The translations under genes were made by a program, and so were the position numbers. A stretch of DNA of 14,390 nt from JAUILA01 sp964563925. Its GTDB lineage: Bacteria; Bacteroidota; Bacteroidia; Cytophagales; Cyclobacteriaceae. Below the pieces are notes generated by a model, which saw only the letters and a list, made by a program, of their open reading frames with translations, did not search any database and was not told where the DNA came from. Where the stretch lies: assembly GCA_964563925.1 (NCBI GenBank), contig CAZLZD010000075.1, positions 1 through 14,390 of the forward strand, given 5' to 3'. This document shows, in pieces, positions 14,261 to 14,390 of the stretch (positions are counted from its first letter, which is position 1; every line of letters starts with the position of its first letter).

Positions 14261-14345
14261 ATGACTGCTGTAGAATTCAACCATCAAATAGCCTCACTTC
14301 AGGATACCCTTGAGTTATTCACCAGAAGGTTTACAAAAGATCAGG
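14261..14345 (+). CDS. ECF-type RNA polymerase sigma factor, N-terminal fragment
   Basis: The first 28 codons read MTAVEFNHQIASLQDTLELF then TRRFTKDQ, the usual opening of sigma-70 region 2 in Bacteroidota ECF factors, with the helix before the conserved DLxQxT motif. The frame continues in the window only to a stop at 14387-14389, giving a 42-codon product with no sigma motif after DQ. That tail is read from an inverted repeat (14314-14390) and is probably artificial. With the loop read in the opposite direction the frame continues DQEESEDLI, which is what region 2.1-2.2 of such factors looks like. So the real gene very likely continues and is cut by the end of the assembled sequence. It follows the MerR gene and carries two operators in its promoter region. 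Confidence 0.75.
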
Positions 14346-14390
14346 TCTTCAGATTCTTCCTGATCTTTTGTAAACCTTCTGGTGAATAAC
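14314..14390. repeat. Terminal 32-bp perfect inverted repeat (probable fold-back artefact)
   Basis: Bases 14314-14345 are the exact reverse complement of 14359-14390, with a 13-base loop at 14346-14358, and the right arm ends at the last base of the window. It lies inside the sigma factor coding region. Reversing the loop gives a plausible sigma protein sequence bounded by GATCAGG and CCTGATC, so a strand switch at this 7-base inverted homology during amplification or assembly explains the structure. Confidence 0.85.

Noticed and set aside
13897..14280. Open frame of 127 codons on the minus strand spanning the merR end and the sigma promoter
   Set aside because: It runs through the operators and promoter and shows low-complexity Asn/Lys/Ile translation of AT-rich intergenic DNA; no start signal or family resemblance.
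14314..14390. Terminal inverted repeat as a transcription terminator, integron site or transposon end
   Set aside because: It lies inside a coding region, has no T tract, no target duplication and no transposase nearby; the reversed loop restores a sigma-like frame, which favours a chimera.

Overview
The window reads as chromosomal DNA of a member of the Bacteroidota. The clues are the gene families present (GSCFA, probable DUF6452/DUF6048 pair, PycTM/DUF5706, PA2169-type DUF2383), promoters of the TTTG/TTG...TAnnTTTG type rather than sigma-70 type, start codons that mostly lack a Shine-Dalgarno sequence, and lipoproteins with a short lipobox. No tRNA, rRNA, insertion sequence, CRISPR array or prophage gene is visible. 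Most of the window looks like ordinary core genome, and the unusual signals lie in its regulation and at its right-hand end.

Layout. Positions 44-2658 (minus strand): a membrane protein fusing an HD phosphohydrolase-type domain to a Pycsar-effector-type (PycTM) domain, a PA2169-family four-helix bundle protein, and a TPMT-type methyltransferase. Positions 2743-3669 (plus): a membrane-anchored coiled-coil protein that ends in a terminator shared with the convergent small membrane protein at 3718-4092. Positions 4203-4964 (minus): a DUF547 lipoprotein. Positions 5168-6240 (plus): the rpsF-rpsR-rplI ribosomal protein operon (bS6, bS18, bL9) with its own promoter and intrinsic terminator. Positions 6318-13137 (plus): a run of co-directional genes made of a GSCFA hydrolase, a lipoprotein-type thioredoxin/DUF255 (YyaL/SSP411-like) protein, PriA helicase, a DUF6452-like lipoprotein and a DUF6048-like exported protein. 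Positions 13214-14345 (plus): a MerR-type regulator with a cobalamin-binding-like C-terminal half, followed by the first codons of an ECF sigma factor.

The most informative region is 13138-14260. A palindrome TTTTGTTTAA-N16-TTAAACAAAA occurs three times with the same 16-bp spacer, once before merR and twice before the sigma factor gene. The two copies before the sigma gene are 63 bp apart centre to centre (six helical turns) and bracket a good Bacteroidota promoter. The regulator keeps the W-x9-EH signature of CarH/LitR B12 photoreceptors, which suggests a light- or B12-responsive switch acting on itself and on the sigma factor. In Bacteroidota such MerR/sigma pairs often precede carotenoid genes, but nothing beyond the window can be seen.

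The final 77 bases form a perfect 32-bp inverted repeat that truncates the sigma factor reading frame. Flipping the 13-base loop restores a sigma-like protein sequence, so the end is most likely a fold-back chimera and not biology. Two other signals deserve attention: the rpsR Shine-Dalgarno sequence sits in the loop of a small hairpin, in a phylum whose ribosomes normally hide the anti-SD, and the HD-PycTM fusion has no nucleotide cyclase beside it within the window.
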